Assembly: GCA_946544235.1 (NCBI GenBank)
Contig: CAMNMC010000091.1
Coordinates: 1 to 32,714, forward strand
Origin: an uncultured Lachnospiraceae bacterium
GTDB lineage: Bacteria > Bacillota > Clostridia > Lachnospirales > Lachnospiraceae
Length of the DNA: 32,714 nt
Direction of reading: 5' to 3'
Position 1 is the first letter of the stretch. Each line of letters starts with the position of its first letter. The notes beneath the pieces are model-generated. The model had not been told where the DNA came from. It made no database searches and saw nothing but the letters and a program-made list of their open reading frames with translations. Below, piece after piece: positions 16,170 to 25,357 of the stretch. Position numbers and translations under genes: made by a program.

Positions 16170-17855
16170 CTAATTATATTCATCCGGCATGCCCAGGAAA
16201 CCTGTTCCGGAGGTCGGATTGTAGATTCCGTAATAAGGGAACGGATCAGGTATATCTGACGGATTCATAACCAGAGGAGAACCTATCCAGCTGAGGAAAT
16301 CTTCAGTCATGCTTTTGGTATCAGCACCCGGACTATAGAGTGTATAAACTGTTGATGTATCTGCTTCGAGACCGTAAGGAGGGGTAACGATATATTTGAT
16401 ACCCTGATCCTGATCAACCCACTCCTGGCCTGCATCATAAGCGAATTCGATAGATTCCATCTTCATGGTATATGTATAGTCAGCGACCTTCTTTACATCT
16501 GTAAAATTACCGTAGAAAACAGAAAGGTAAATTGTTCCGTTCGGATAGTCATCGCCGGTCTCACCGAAGTTTGTGTCAGAGTAGGTACCGGTGAAACTGC
16601 CGTCTGCCATAATGTTCAGAACCGTAGCCCATCCGCCTGCACCGCTTGAGAAGTAAAATATCGGAAGATCCTTGAATACTTCATCTGTATCACCCGGCTG
16701 GTTGTTGTTATTTGAGTTCGGATCGGTGTTGTTACCACCGTTACCGTCAGGATCAACGAAGTTGCCGTTCTGTGAAGCTCCACCGGTCTCAAGCATTGAT
16801 ATACTGCTCTCGTACGAAAGAGCGTTGCATCCATTATTTCTGATGAAATCAAGAAACTCTGTATTTGTCAGGGCACCATTGTACATAAGGATCTCATCAA
16901 TATTATCGTAATAATCCATTGATGCAGTCATAAACTCATTCTGTGTTACCGGATCACCATCAATGTAGCAGAGAATATCAGCTGCGCCGGATGATTCATC
17001 ATAGGTTCTTTCAACTGTCCACTCATGAACCTTGGTGAAAGGATAGGTTTCAAAGGACAGTTCCATAATGGTGTCTGTCCAGTTCTGATCACCATAGCTT
17101 CTGTAGATGAAGAGGTGAGGATTATTCTTTACCCTGAAAAGGCAGTAGCTTGCGGCACCGCCGACCTGAACATCAATATATTCGTTATAGATCTCATATG
17201 CATCACTATCGAAGAAGGTATAGATATTAAGACGTGCGGAATGATCGTTTTCTGCTGTGATAAAGAGCATATCGCGGACACCGCTTCCGTTTACATCCGA
17301 AAATGCAATCGGTCTTGTTGTGTTGTCTTCAGGGACGATATCGCTGTATGCGGCATACGAGAACTGGAAGTTGTAGGCATTTATTGCACTTTCGTGTTCG
17401 GCCAGCACCTTCATATATTTTGTGCAGATTTCAGCGTTAACACTGTCAAATCCGCCGTTTCCAGTGCCGCCGTTAATTCCCATGCCATCCATTCCATCAG
17501 CCATGCCGTTCATGGATATTGCTGATTCGGTGGTATTTCCACCAAAATCGAAGCCGCTGATGCCTGTTCCGCTTTCGGTAGTTACCAGGTCTCCTGTAGA
17601 CGCCTCTGTTGTACCTGTAGAAGCTTCTGTATTTCCGGTGGCTGCTTCCGTGCTGTCGGAAGTGCTTTCTGTATCGTTTGTAGAAGCCTCCGTGTCGCTC
17701 GTTGAGGCTTCTGTTGAAGCATCAGAAGAACTTTCCGTACTTATGGTTGTATCGCCGGTGCCATCGTCCTTTTTATCATCTTTTTTACCGCAGGCCGCAA
17801 GACTCATTATAAGAATCGCGGTTGTCAGAAATGCTTTAATCTTAATTTTTCTCAT
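16170..17855 (-). CDS. Secreted lipoprotein with Ser/Thr/Glu-rich linker
   Basis: A 561-residue lipoprotein: a basic start, hydrophobic core and lipobox LAAC with the lipidated Cys at 22. Residues about 24-100 are a low-complexity Lys/Asp then Ser/Thr/Glu linker built on EAST-type repeats, a likely spacer through the cell wall. Residues about 145-340 and 400-561 look globular, separated by another Asn/Gly/Asp-rich linker. The first globular part includes DVNGSGVRDMLFI, like the FG-GAP/VCBS-type calcium loops of repeat proteins. I do not recognise a family for the C-terminal part. The start has GAGG 8 bases upstream. It could share a transcript with the EAL gene 132 bases downstream, since I see no terminator between them. 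Confidence 0.8.
   Translation of the reverse strand: MRKIKIKAFLTTAILIMSLAACGKKDDKKDDGTGDTTISTESSSDASTEASTSDTEASTNDTESTSDSTEAATGNTEASTGTTEASTGDLVTTESGTGISGFDFGGNTTESAISMNGMADGMDGMGINGGTGNGGFDSVNAEICTKYMKVLAEHESAINAYNFQFSYAAYSDIVPEDNTTRPIAFSDVNGSGVRDMLFITAENDHSARLNIYTFFDSDAYEIYNEYIDVQVGGAASYCLFRVKNNPHLFIYRSYGDQNWTDTIMELSFETYPFTKVHEWTVERTYDESSGAADILCYIDGDPVTQNEFMTASMDYYDNIDEILMYNGALTNTEFLDFIRNNGCNALSYESSISMLETGGASQNGNFVDPDGNGGNNTDPNSNNNNQPGDTDEVFKDLPIFYFSSGAGGWATVLNIMADGSFTGTYSDTNFGETGDDYPNGTIYLSVFYGNFTDVKKVADYTYTMKMESIEFAYDAGQEWVDQDQGIKYIVTPPYGLEADTSTVYTLYSPGADTKSMTEDFLSWIGSPLVMNPSDIPDPFPYYGIYNPTSGTGFLGMPDEYN
17552..17752 (-). repeat. Degenerate repeats encoding the Ser/Thr/Glu linker
   Basis: Coding repeats of a unit close to GAAGCNTCTACN give Thr-Glu-Ala-Ser-Thr steps. 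This is a typical unstable linker region and not a separate element. Confidence 0.55.
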
Positions 17856-17911
17856 ACCATTAACCTCACTGAAATAATATGAATTAGCTGTAAAAATATA
17901 TATTTTCCCTA

Positions 17912-17982
17912 TATTCTACAATAACATATCAACAAAATAATGGCAAATATTTTGACATGCAGATATGCTTTGTTGTAGAATA
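17912..17982. promoter_or_regulatory. Symmetric dyad spanning the divergent lipoprotein/TrpB2 promoters
   Basis: TATTCTACAA (17912-17921) is the exact reverse complement of TTGTAGAATA (17973-17982). The right arm contains the + strand -10 (TAGAAT, 17976-17981), which has TTGACA (17952-17957) 18 bases upstream and should drive TrpB2. The left arm puts a TAGAAT on the - strand about 58 bases before the lipoprotein start, with a poor -35. The same 10-bp sequence therefore covers both -10 regions; either both are plain promoters or a regulator binds both. Confidence 0.55.
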
Positions 17983-18045
17983 CCATTCAGAGTGTATCGA
18001 CAGGTAATTATATACTTATCTTTATTGTTTCATGGAGGTTTTAAA

Positions 18046-19416
18046 GTGGAAAAGAATATACCTTACAAGATCTATCTTGAAGAAAATGAGATGCCGAAGC
18101 AGTGGTACAATGTCAGGGCTGATATGAAGAATAAACCTGCACCGCTTCTTAATCCGGGAACTCTTCAGCCTATGACGGCAGAAGAGCTTGCAGGAGTTTT
18201 CTGTGATGAGCTTATCGCTCAGGAGCTTGACAATGACACACCATACATCGCAATCCCTGAAGAGATTCTGGGCTTCTATAAGATGTATCGTCCGTCACCG
18301 CTCGTTCGTGCATACTGCCTGGAGGAGAAGCTTCAGACTCCGGCTAAGATTTACTATAAATTCGAGGGAAATAATACCAGTGGCAGCCACAAGCTTAATT
18401 CCGCAATAGCTCAGGCTTATTATGCGAAGAAGCAGGGTCTTAAGGGTGTTACCACAGAGACCGGTGCAGGTCAGTGGGGAACGGCACTTTCAATGGCTTG
18501 TGCATATCTCGGACTGGACTGCAGGGTTTATATGGTTAAGGTTTCTTATGAGCAGAAGCCTTTCAGAAGAGAGGTTATGCGTACCTATGGTGCGACAGTT
18601 ACCCCTTCTCCAAGTGATACTACAGAAGTAGGCAGAAAGATCCTTGCCGAGCATCCGGGAACTACAGGAAGTCTTGGCTGTGCTATTTCTGAGGCTGTTG
18701 AAGCTGAGCAGAAGCTTGATGGTTACAAATACGTTCTCGGAAGCGTTCTCAATCAGGTTCTTCTTCATCAGACAGTTATCGGTCTTGAGACCAAGGCAGC
18801 TCTTGATAAATACGGTATTAAGCCTGATGTGATCATCGGCTGTGCCGGTGGTGGATCAAATCTCGGCGGACTTGTATCTCCTTTCATCGGCGAGATGCTC
18901 CGCGGTGAGAATAAATACCAGATAATCGCTGTTGAGCCAGCATCATGCCCAAGCTTCACAAGAGGAAAGTTTGCATATGATTTCTGCGATACCGGAAAGG
19001 TTTGCCCGCTTGCCAAGATGTATACTCTCGGAAGCAATTTCATTCCTTCTGCAAACCATGCAGGCGGTCTCAGATATCACGGAATGAGCCCTATCCTTTC
19101 ACAGCTTTACCATGATGGTTACATGGAAGCAAGAAGCGTTGAACAGACAGCTGTATTTGAGGCTGCTACTCAGTTCGCAAGAGTTGAAGGTATCCTTCCT
19201 GCACCTGAATCAAGCCATGCAATAAGAGTTGCCATCGATGAGGCACTTAAGTGCAAGGAAACCGGCGAGGAGAAGACCATTGTATTCGGCCTTACGGGAA
19301 CCGGTTATTTTGATATGGTTGCATATGAGAAATACAACAATGGTGAGATGGGTGATTACATCCCTACTGACGAGGAGCTTGCAAAGAGCCTTGCAGAGCT
19401 TCCGGTTGTAGAGTAG
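18046..19416 (+). CDS. TrpB2-type tryptophan synthase beta-like PLP enzyme
   Basis: Start chosen at GTG 18046, 7 bases after GGAGG; the longer ORF has no ribosome binding site and reads into the promoter. The 456-residue product is of the TrpB2 type, longer than TrpB1 (about 400), with the N-terminal extension LEENEMPKQWYNVRAD typical of that group. The PLP-binding Lys is K116 in GSHKLNSA, and CAGGGSNLGG binds the cofactor phosphate. TrpB makes tryptophan from indole and serine. No trpA or other trp gene is adjacent, so it may salvage free indole or act elsewhere; TrpB2 is known to work without stable TrpA pairing. It is flanked by its own promoter and terminator. Confidence 0.9.
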   Translation: MEKNIPYKIYLEENEMPKQWYNVRADMKNKPAPLLNPGTLQPMTAEELAGVFCDELIAQELDNDTPYIAIPEEILGFYKMYRPSPLVRAYCLEEKLQTPAKIYYKFEGNNTSGSHKLNSAIAQAYYAKKQGLKGVTTETGAGQWGTALSMACAYLGLDCRVYMVKVSYEQKPFRREVMRTYGATVTPSPSDTTEVGRKILAEHPGTTGSLGCAISEAVEAEQKLDGYKYVLGSVLNQVLLHQTVIGLETKAALDKYGIKPDVIIGCAGGGSNLGGLVSPFIGEMLRGENKYQIIAVEPASCPSFTRGKFAYDFCDTGKVCPLAKMYTLGSNFIPSANHAGGLRYHGMSPILSQLYHDGYMEARSVEQTAVFEAATQFARVEGILPAPESSHAIRVAIDEALKCKETGEEKTIVFGLTGTGYFDMVAYEKYNNGEMGDYIPTDEELAKSLAELPVVE

Positions 19417-19426
19417 AAAGCTGAAT

Positions 19427-19492
19427 AAAAAACAGGCGTACGCTTATGATAACCGATATGGGCATATCATATAAGCGGACGCCTGTTTTTTT
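19427..19492. terminator. Bidirectional terminator between TrpB2 and MMPL genes
   Basis: A long imperfect hairpin: AAAAACAGGCGT pairs with ACGCCTGTTTTT, extended inside by CGCTTAT with ATAAGCG. T runs on one strand and A runs on the other make it work for both convergent genes. Confidence 0.9.
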
Positions 19493-19500
19493 ATAGATAA

Positions 19501-22470
19501 CTATTCAACGTTTTGACTCATGTCATCTGCCTTTGGAAAAGCATCATCATGCTGACCATTCGGTAATTGAGGAATATCTGTGGATGACGGAGTGATATCC
19601 TGCTGCAGTGGCACGTTTGTGACAGGAAGAGATTCAGTTGTTACTTCCTGTGCATTTTTACGCCTCGGGACGATAAGTCGGTCACATACTGTCAGGATGC
19701 CCGGCAGTATGAAGAGTATCATTATGAGTGCGAAGGCAACACCGATCGAGATGATGTGACATATTTCTCCGGAAGAAGGATCCGGGAAGAAATACCCCAT
19801 GATAAGTGTGATAAACATCATGATCATCCCTGATGTAAGTATAGTCCTGATCGAAGCTTTATAAGTAGAGATCAGGGCTTCTTTTTTATCTTTTTCCGCA
19901 CGTTTCTCGATATAGAAGTTCGTGAAAACAATCGCATAATCGATGGTTGCACCCATCAGAAGGCTCTGAACGATAAGGAGAGCAAGGTAGTTCATTGCCG
20001 ATCCGATTATACCCATGGCGGTCATTGTGATATAGACCGAACACTGGATCAGAAGCACAAGGATCAGTGGTATGAGGATATTTCTGAAGGTTATGAGTAC
20101 AACGATAAATATGGCTGCAGCGGTTATCAGAGTTATCTTGTTCAGCTCATCCTTGAAGGTCTTGGACATTTCGCTGGCCATAGGGCTGCTGCCGATAAGG
20201 TAGTACTGATCTTCAAGCTTTTCACTGCAAAGCCTGTCCAGATCGTCAACAAAATCCATTGACTCATCTTCACCATCAACCAGAACCGTATTTATAACAA
20301 AAAGTGAATACTGATTTCCGACAAGCTGTCTCTTACCTGCAATAAGACCGAGCTTTACTGTATTTAACATGCTTCTTGCATCGTCATCTATGAAGCTGCT
20401 GAACGTTTCTGAATCGAGAACATGAGCGAAGAGCTCTTCGAGAGACATCTTCCATGAGCTGTCATAGTTCTTTTCTGCAAAATACAGATCATATACCAGC
20501 TGAGTGTATTTGGCTGTCGAAGCATCAACCTCAGGGATTGCCGTTGATGAAACATCTTCCATACGCTCTGCGATAAGGAGAAGCATGTAAGCCATTTCGG
20601 AGGAGGTGTATTTTTGCTCGGAAATGATGCTGTCAACGATCGCCTTGTAGAAGGTTATGGTATCCTTTTCCTTCCTGCTGAGACCTCCGATCAGTGAAAG
20701 TGCGGTGGAGATATCCGAACGCTGGAGAGCGTCAAGAAGTTCGACGATACTTATGGTATTGACGTTCAGATATTTCATAAGAAGATTCAGAGAATCCTCT
20801 TTGATACCGAACATAGCCGATATTTCAGCCGGTGTTCTGTCACTCTGAAGAGCAGCCTTACTGCAGAGAGGACCGAACTCCTTCAGCTGTGACAGAGTTC
20901 CTTCATCAAGCTGTGAGGCATACATCGGATTAGTAAGTATCTCTGAATTGATAAAGCCAAGGAACTCCTCGAGACTGAGGCCGTCGCCGGTGCTTTCGGC
21001 AAAATGATCATAGTAAAGGAACCTCACCATTGATTCATCCAGAGTGAAGTCGCCGAGGAGGTCTGAGGAACCTCCGAAATCTGAAAGCATTCCGCTAATA
21101 TAACCGTACATTTCACCGGCATCCATCTTGACTCCGAGAGTGTTGGCGTAAGTATTTACGGATACTACCCCATCCTGAGGAGATACATAGTCAAGGATTT
21201 CAGGGATTTTCTCCTCGTCGGTATTACTGTACAGAAGCACTATACGGTTATCATGAGGGAAAACCTTGCTTATCTCATTGTTGTTGGTCGGTGAGCCATA
21301 AGTGATACCGGCCTTATCCTTTGCGATAAATACAGCTGCAAAGATCAGGACAAAGAGGATTGATATGATTATTCTTGCCGAATATTCAAAACGTGCAAGT
21401 CCTCCGGTCGGAATGGTCAGGCTCTTCTTCGAGGTCTTCTGGATGAGCTTGTCGAAGAGGATGATAAGTCCCGGAAGAACGGTAAATACGCAGAGGAGGC
21501 TGATAAATACACCCTTTGCAAGTACTATTCCGAGATCGGCTCCAATCTTGAAATTCATGAAGCAGAGAGCCAGGAGACCGACTATGGTTGTAAGTGATGA
21601 ACTGCAGACTGAAGGGATTGCAGATCGGATCGCGCGGCGCATGGCTTCGCATGGATCGACATTTGCAGCAAAGCCCGCAACCTGCCTGCCTGATTCCGTG
21701 GTCTCTATGGCAGCAGGAGCCTGCGCCTGACCGGAAGACATCTGTCCGGCAAGAGCTTTGCGTGTCTGACGGTAACGATTGGAAAGAATAATTGAGTAGT
21801 CCATTGCAAGAACCAGCTGAAGGATTGAGGCAATGGAATGGGTTGTTTTCGAAACACTCGGCAGGAAGACATTTGTACCCATATTTATCAGTATGGACAG
21901 ACCGATCGAAAAAAGGAAGAGGAACGGCTCTGTCCATGAATTTGTCATGAGGATCAGGATGACCATAAGGATGGCGACCGCACCGGCAACAATGAATGGC
22001 GGAAGAGCGCCGTCGGTAGGATCGTTGGACTTATAGCATACGTCGTAGCTGTCCACAAAATCCTCATCAAGAGCAGACTTGATGGACCGAATCTCCTTTG
22101 AGTCATAATCATATTTTGTGGAAATAACATAAAGGGTATGATCGCCCTTGTTATAATACGGACTGTCCTGGATATAGGTTACGTCATCGACATATTTGAT
22201 GGCCTTAAGCTGAGTCAGAACGTTCTGCTTCTGACTGCCCGAAAGACCGTCAAACATCACGCGTATGGTGCTTGGCTCGGACATATCCGGAAACTCCTTT
22301 GCAAGTTCCTTCGTGCCCTCTTTCATCCTGGACGAATCCGGAAGATATTTTGACATATCGTCATTGATGTTTACCTTCTGCATCATAAAAAAGCTTGCTG
22401 CAGCAAGGAGAAGAAAGAAAGCAAGAAGAATAAATCTTGCTTTGACAAGAAAACCTGATAATTTATTCAT
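19501..22470 (-). CDS. MMPL/RND family membrane transporter
   Basis: A 989-residue RND-superfamily protein of the MMPL group with two repeated halves. Segment 1 is at about 12-30, followed by an external domain; a membrane bundle covers about 160-370. A large external region (about 390-745) contains several helical stretches, and a second bundle follows at about 770-930. Each half has an Asp-Tyr pair in the helix expected for proton relay: MDYSIILSNRY (D224) and IDYAIVFTNFY (D844). Such proteins use the proton gradient to export lipids or hydrophobic compounds; the substrate here is unknown. The C-terminal tail (about 940-989) is polar, Gln/Pro-rich and probably cytoplasmic. An AAAGGA lies 9 bases before the start. 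Confidence 0.9.
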   Translation of the reverse strand: MNKLSGFLVKARFILLAFFLLLAAASFFMMQKVNINDDMSKYLPDSSRMKEGTKELAKEFPDMSEPSTIRVMFDGLSGSQKQNVLTQLKAIKYVDDVTYIQDSPYYNKGDHTLYVISTKYDYDSKEIRSIKSALDEDFVDSYDVCYKSNDPTDGALPPFIVAGAVAILMVILILMTNSWTEPFLFLFSIGLSILINMGTNVFLPSVSKTTHSIASILQLVLAMDYSIILSNRYRQTRKALAGQMSSGQAQAPAAIETTESGRQVAGFAANVDPCEAMRRAIRSAIPSVCSSSLTTIVGLLALCFMNFKIGADLGIVLAKGVFISLLCVFTVLPGLIILFDKLIQKTSKKSLTIPTGGLARFEYSARIIISILFVLIFAAVFIAKDKAGITYGSPTNNNEISKVFPHDNRIVLLYSNTDEEKIPEILDYVSPQDGVVSVNTYANTLGVKMDAGEMYGYISGMLSDFGGSSDLLGDFTLDESMVRFLYYDHFAESTGDGLSLEEFLGFINSEILTNPMYASQLDEGTLSQLKEFGPLCSKAALQSDRTPAEISAMFGIKEDSLNLLMKYLNVNTISIVELLDALQRSDISTALSLIGGLSRKEKDTITFYKAIVDSIISEQKYTSSEMAYMLLLIAERMEDVSSTAIPEVDASTAKYTQLVYDLYFAEKNYDSSWKMSLEELFAHVLDSETFSSFIDDDARSMLNTVKLGLIAGKRQLVGNQYSLFVINTVLVDGEDESMDFVDDLDRLCSEKLEDQYYLIGSSPMASEMSKTFKDELNKITLITAAAIFIVVLITFRNILIPLILVLLIQCSVYITMTAMGIIGSAMNYLALLIVQSLLMGATIDYAIVFTNFYIEKRAEKDKKEALISTYKASIRTILTSGMIMMFITLIMGYFFPDPSSGEICHIISIGVAFALIMILFILPGILTVCDRLIVPRRKNAQEVTTESLPVTNVPLQQDITPSSTDIPQLPNGQHDDAFPKADDMSQNVE

Positions 22471-22565
22471 TTGGTGGTCCTTTCGTTACTACTCATACAG
22501 CTCCGGCACAGTTATAAGGATGGTCCCTGTATGTGTTCCGGAGAGGGTGTTGCTTCATAATCTAC

Positions 22566-22594
22566 AGTATACAGAAGTTTCGTAAAAATGGAAT
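22566..22594 (-). promoter_or_regulatory. Possible promoter of the MMPL gene
   Basis: On the - strand a good TATACT (22566-22571) follows a poor -35 (ATTCCA) with 17 bases between. It is about 95 bases before the start. Only the -10 is convincing. Confidence 0.35.
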
Positions 22595-22637
22595 TAAAAA
22601 ATACGTAAAAATCGTTAGTTTCGGGATGGTTAGTTTA

Positions 22638-22665
22638 TTGACATTCAGGGTGATTGGGGTATATT
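22638..22665 (+). promoter_or_regulatory. Promoter of the surface repeat protein
   Basis: A perfect TTGACA (22638-22643), 16 bases, then TATATT (22660-22665). It is about 57 bases before the start codon, with no other gene on this strand to explain it. Confidence 0.6.
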
Positions 22666-22721
22666 TAAAAGTATCGGTACCATAATATGTTTTGATGTAT
22701 AAGAGAGGAGGTTATATCTTT

Positions 22722-25208
22722 ATGAAACGGAGATTTTTGGCAGGTTTATTACTTTTTGCGATGGCGTTTGGGATTTTTGCGATGCTTCCGGCAAGGAAAG
22801 GTGCGGAGGCGGCTTCCGATCTGAAACCGCTGCCGGCCGATAATACCGGTGAGAGCAATCCGTCCACATTGATACCATTTAGTGATGGATATTATCGTGT
22901 ATTTGCGAAGGACGATTATGTCTGGGTTGAAACATATGACAGCAGCTTCAACATACAGAGCAGGAAAAAGCTGAGTAAGGAACTGGATCTTTACGGCGGC
23001 TGCTTCGCCGGAAAGAATGCTTACTTCCTTGTATTCGGGCAGAATAATACAGAGGAGAGTACCTCAAAAGAAATACTGCGTGTTGTTAAATACAGTAAGA
23101 GCTGGGTTAAGCAGGGAACTGCAAAGATAACCGGAAAAGATCAGTTCGCCATGCAGGTTGGATACATTTTCCATCTCGGATACCCTGATATGGTTGAGGT
23201 TAACGGTACTCTTTACATAACCTGTGGTCACAGAGGATATGTGGATGAATCTGTGGGACAGGGACATCAGGGCATGCTCCTTTTTACCATTGATGAGAGT
23301 ACAATGACGGGCGAGATCACGGATGCCGATCTCTGGCATTCTTTCTCGCAGGATCTGGCGGCGAAGGGAAGCAATGTTTATATTGTCGAGGAAAGTGAAG
23401 GCAGCGAGTATACGAAACTGTCTAAGATCGTGAATAATAAGCGTACCAATGAAGTGGTTGTTTTGGAATACGGAGGAGACAGGACATCAGTCTGGGCTGT
23501 TCCGACTTACGCGACGGCAGATGATATTGAAGTATCTTCGTCGAATATTCTTTGTGTCGGTACATCCATAGATCAGTCGAAATATGAAGACAGATATAAC
23601 GGAGGAACTGTTCCGTATAACGTTTATCTTACAGTAACACCATGCAATAATATGTCTGCAGATTCTACAACTTTAAAATGGATGACCACCGGAGGAGAAA
23701 CAAATAGTGAGTATAAGGGTGTTCATCTTACAAAGATAAATGATGACAGATTTCTTCTGACATATGAAACCGGATATAATGAAGCTTCTGTTGCCAAGAG
23801 CGGTGTGGGGGATTCGTTAAGTACTCATGTACTTCATTACAGATTCATTGATGGTAATGGTAATAAAGTGGGTAGTGAAAAGAAAGCGGCTGCTCCTTTT
23901 ACAGCATGCAGACCGATAGTAAATGACGGTAAGGTTGTATTCTATGCGTCAGATTCTTATAATGTTGGCTTTTATACTATCGATGCCGAGACAGGTGCTT
24001 TTAAGAGCAGGATATATCGTCTTGCCGGTGACAATGCTGCATGGAGTTTTAATGATGGTACACTGACTGTTGCCGGCAGTGGTAAACTCTATGATTCGCT
24101 TGCAACAAAGGGCTTCAGTGCAGTAAAGAAAGATATTAATAAGGTTGTTGTAAAAAAAGGCATAGAAGAGATTTCTGAACAGGACTTCTATTATCTTTCG
24201 TCGCTAAAGGAGGTTGTGATAGAGAATGGCGTAAAAACCATTGGTAAAAATGCATTTTCGCATAACAGCAGCCTTACAACTATCTCTATTCCAAAGAGTG
24301 TGAAGACAATCGGTGAGTATGCATTTTCATATAATGACAGTCTGAGAGAAGTAGTACTTCCTGATGGGGTGACGACTATAGAAAACGGGGCGTTTTATGG
24401 AATGCACGATTTTGAGAAGATAACGATTCCTGACAGTGTTACATCAATAGCCGAAAACGCTTTCCGTACAGGATGGACCTGGGGTGACGGAAGACCGTTT
24501 ATCAATGTGACCATAGTCTGCTATAAGGGTTCTTATGCCGAAAAGTATGCGGATGAAAACAATATCAAGAAGGAGCTCCTTAAGGAAGTAGAAGTTAAGA
24601 AAACCACTTACAAGGGCGTTTCGGGATATTATTATTACAAGAGAGGCAATCTTGATCTGTCATTTAATGGTTTTGCAGAGTATAACGGACATTGGTGGTA
24701 TCTGGAAAATGGAATGATCAATAACGAAAAAACAAGCATTGTAAAGGGAACCGTAGATGGCGAGAAAGCATGGTGGTATTTTGAGAACGGACGAGTAAAA
24801 TATGTTAATACCGTTGCGAAAAATGACACCGGATGGTGGCGTGTAAAAAAAGGAAAGATCGATACGACTTTTACAGGCCTGGCTAAAAATGACAAGGGTT
24901 GGTGGTACTGCGAGAACGGAAGAGTGATCACTAAGAAAACAGGGCTTGTCAAAGGAACTGTGGATGGTGAAAATACATGGTGGTATGTCAAGGATGGCCG
25001 TGTGAAGTTTATTGATACCGTTGCAAAGAATGACAATGGCTGGTGGTGCGTTAAAGATGGCAAGGTTGACAAAACCTTTACAGGTATAGCTAAAAATGAA
25101 AATGGCAGCTGGTACTGCAAAAAGGGTAGGGTTCAGACCGATTTTACCGGAAATATTAGTTATAATGGTAAAACATATAAGATTAAAGCTGGTAAAGTTG
25201 TGCAATAA
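22722..25208 (+). CDS. Secreted surface protein with BspA-like LRRs and Trp-rich wall-binding repeats
   Basis: Start chosen at ATG 22722 after GGAGG (22707-22711); the product is 828 residues. A Sec signal peptide covers about 1-31 with an AEAAS-like cleavage region. Residues about 35-440 form a beta-rich region of no family I recognise, perhaps a propeller. Residues about 470-615 hold BspA/LRR_5-type repeats (NGVKTIGKNAFSHNSSLTTI and relatives). Residues about 627-826 hold Trp-rich repeats of about 23 residues (GWWYCENGRV, GWWRVKKGKI) arranged as a 69-residue super-repeat, resembling choline- or glucan-binding wall-anchoring repeats. There is no LPXTG motif, so attachment would be non-covalent. 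The ligand is unknown. Confidence 0.85.
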   Translation: MKRRFLAGLLLFAMAFGIFAMLPARKGAEAASDLKPLPADNTGESNPSTLIPFSDGYYRVFAKDDYVWVETYDSSFNIQSRKKLSKELDLYGGCFAGKNAYFLVFGQNNTEESTSKEILRVVKYSKSWVKQGTAKITGKDQFAMQVGYIFHLGYPDMVEVNGTLYITCGHRGYVDESVGQGHQGMLLFTIDESTMTGEITDADLWHSFSQDLAAKGSNVYIVEESEGSEYTKLSKIVNNKRTNEVVVLEYGGDRTSVWAVPTYATADDIEVSSSNILCVGTSIDQSKYEDRYNGGTVPYNVYLTVTPCNNMSADSTTLKWMTTGGETNSEYKGVHLTKINDDRFLLTYETGYNEASVAKSGVGDSLSTHVLHYRFIDGNGNKVGSEKKAAAPFTACRPIVNDGKVVFYASDSYNVGFYTIDAETGAFKSRIYRLAGDNAAWSFNDGTLTVAGSGKLYDSLATKGFSAVKKDINKVVVKKGIEEISEQDFYYLSSLKEVVIENGVKTIGKNAFSHNSSLTTISIPKSVKTIGEYAFSYNDSLREVVLPDGVTTIENGAFYGMHDFEKITIPDSVTSIAENAFRTGWTWGDGRPFINVTIVCYKGSYAEKYADENNIKKELLKEVEVKKTTYKGVSGYYYYKRGNLDLSFNGFAEYNGHWWYLENGMINNEKTSIVKGTVDGEKAWWYFENGRVKYVNTVAKNDTGWWRVKKGKIDTTFTGLAKNDKGWWYCENGRVITKKTGLVKGTVDGENTWWYVKDGRVKFIDTVAKNDNGWWCVKDGKVDKTFTGIAKNENGSWYCKKGRVQTDFTGNISYNGKTYKIKAGKVVQ
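24595..25190 (+). repeat. Trp-rich tandem repeats, 69-residue period
   Basis: Two long units, beginning KTSIVKGTVDG and KTGLVKGTVDG, are each made of three 23-residue steps with WW at a fixed place. The DNA of the two units is similar but clearly diverged at third positions, so the duplication is not recent. Confidence 0.75.
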
Positions 25209-25215
25209 ACACTGC

Positions 25216-25244
25216 TTTTCATAGCAGACTATATGTGTTATACT
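25216..25244 (+). promoter_or_regulatory. Probable promoter of transketolase
   Basis: TTTTCA (25216-25221), 17 bases, then TATACT (25239-25244). It lies just after the surface protein stop and gives a leader of about 105 bases. I see no clear terminator between the surface protein and this promoter. Confidence 0.45.
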
Positions 25245-25357
25245 CTGAAATGTTTAAAGAAAATGGATCATCAGTCGTTGCTTTGGGTACAGGATACAGG
25301 GTGACTTCGGATGTTAAGAAGTTTATTTCAAAAACAAGAAAGTGAGAAAAGAACATT

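Noticed and set aside
17965-18045. Longer N-terminus for TrpB2
   Set aside because: It would begin upstream of the -10 box; GTG 18046 has a good GGAGG.
24635-25205. Long - strand ORFs opposite the Trp-rich repeats
   Set aside because: They mirror the repeat composition of the real + strand gene and have no ribosome binding sites or known motifs.
25250-25345. 31-codon ORF (starting MFKENGSSVV) in the transketolase leader
   Set aside because: It has no ribosome binding site and its ATG falls at the expected transcription start; likely chance.
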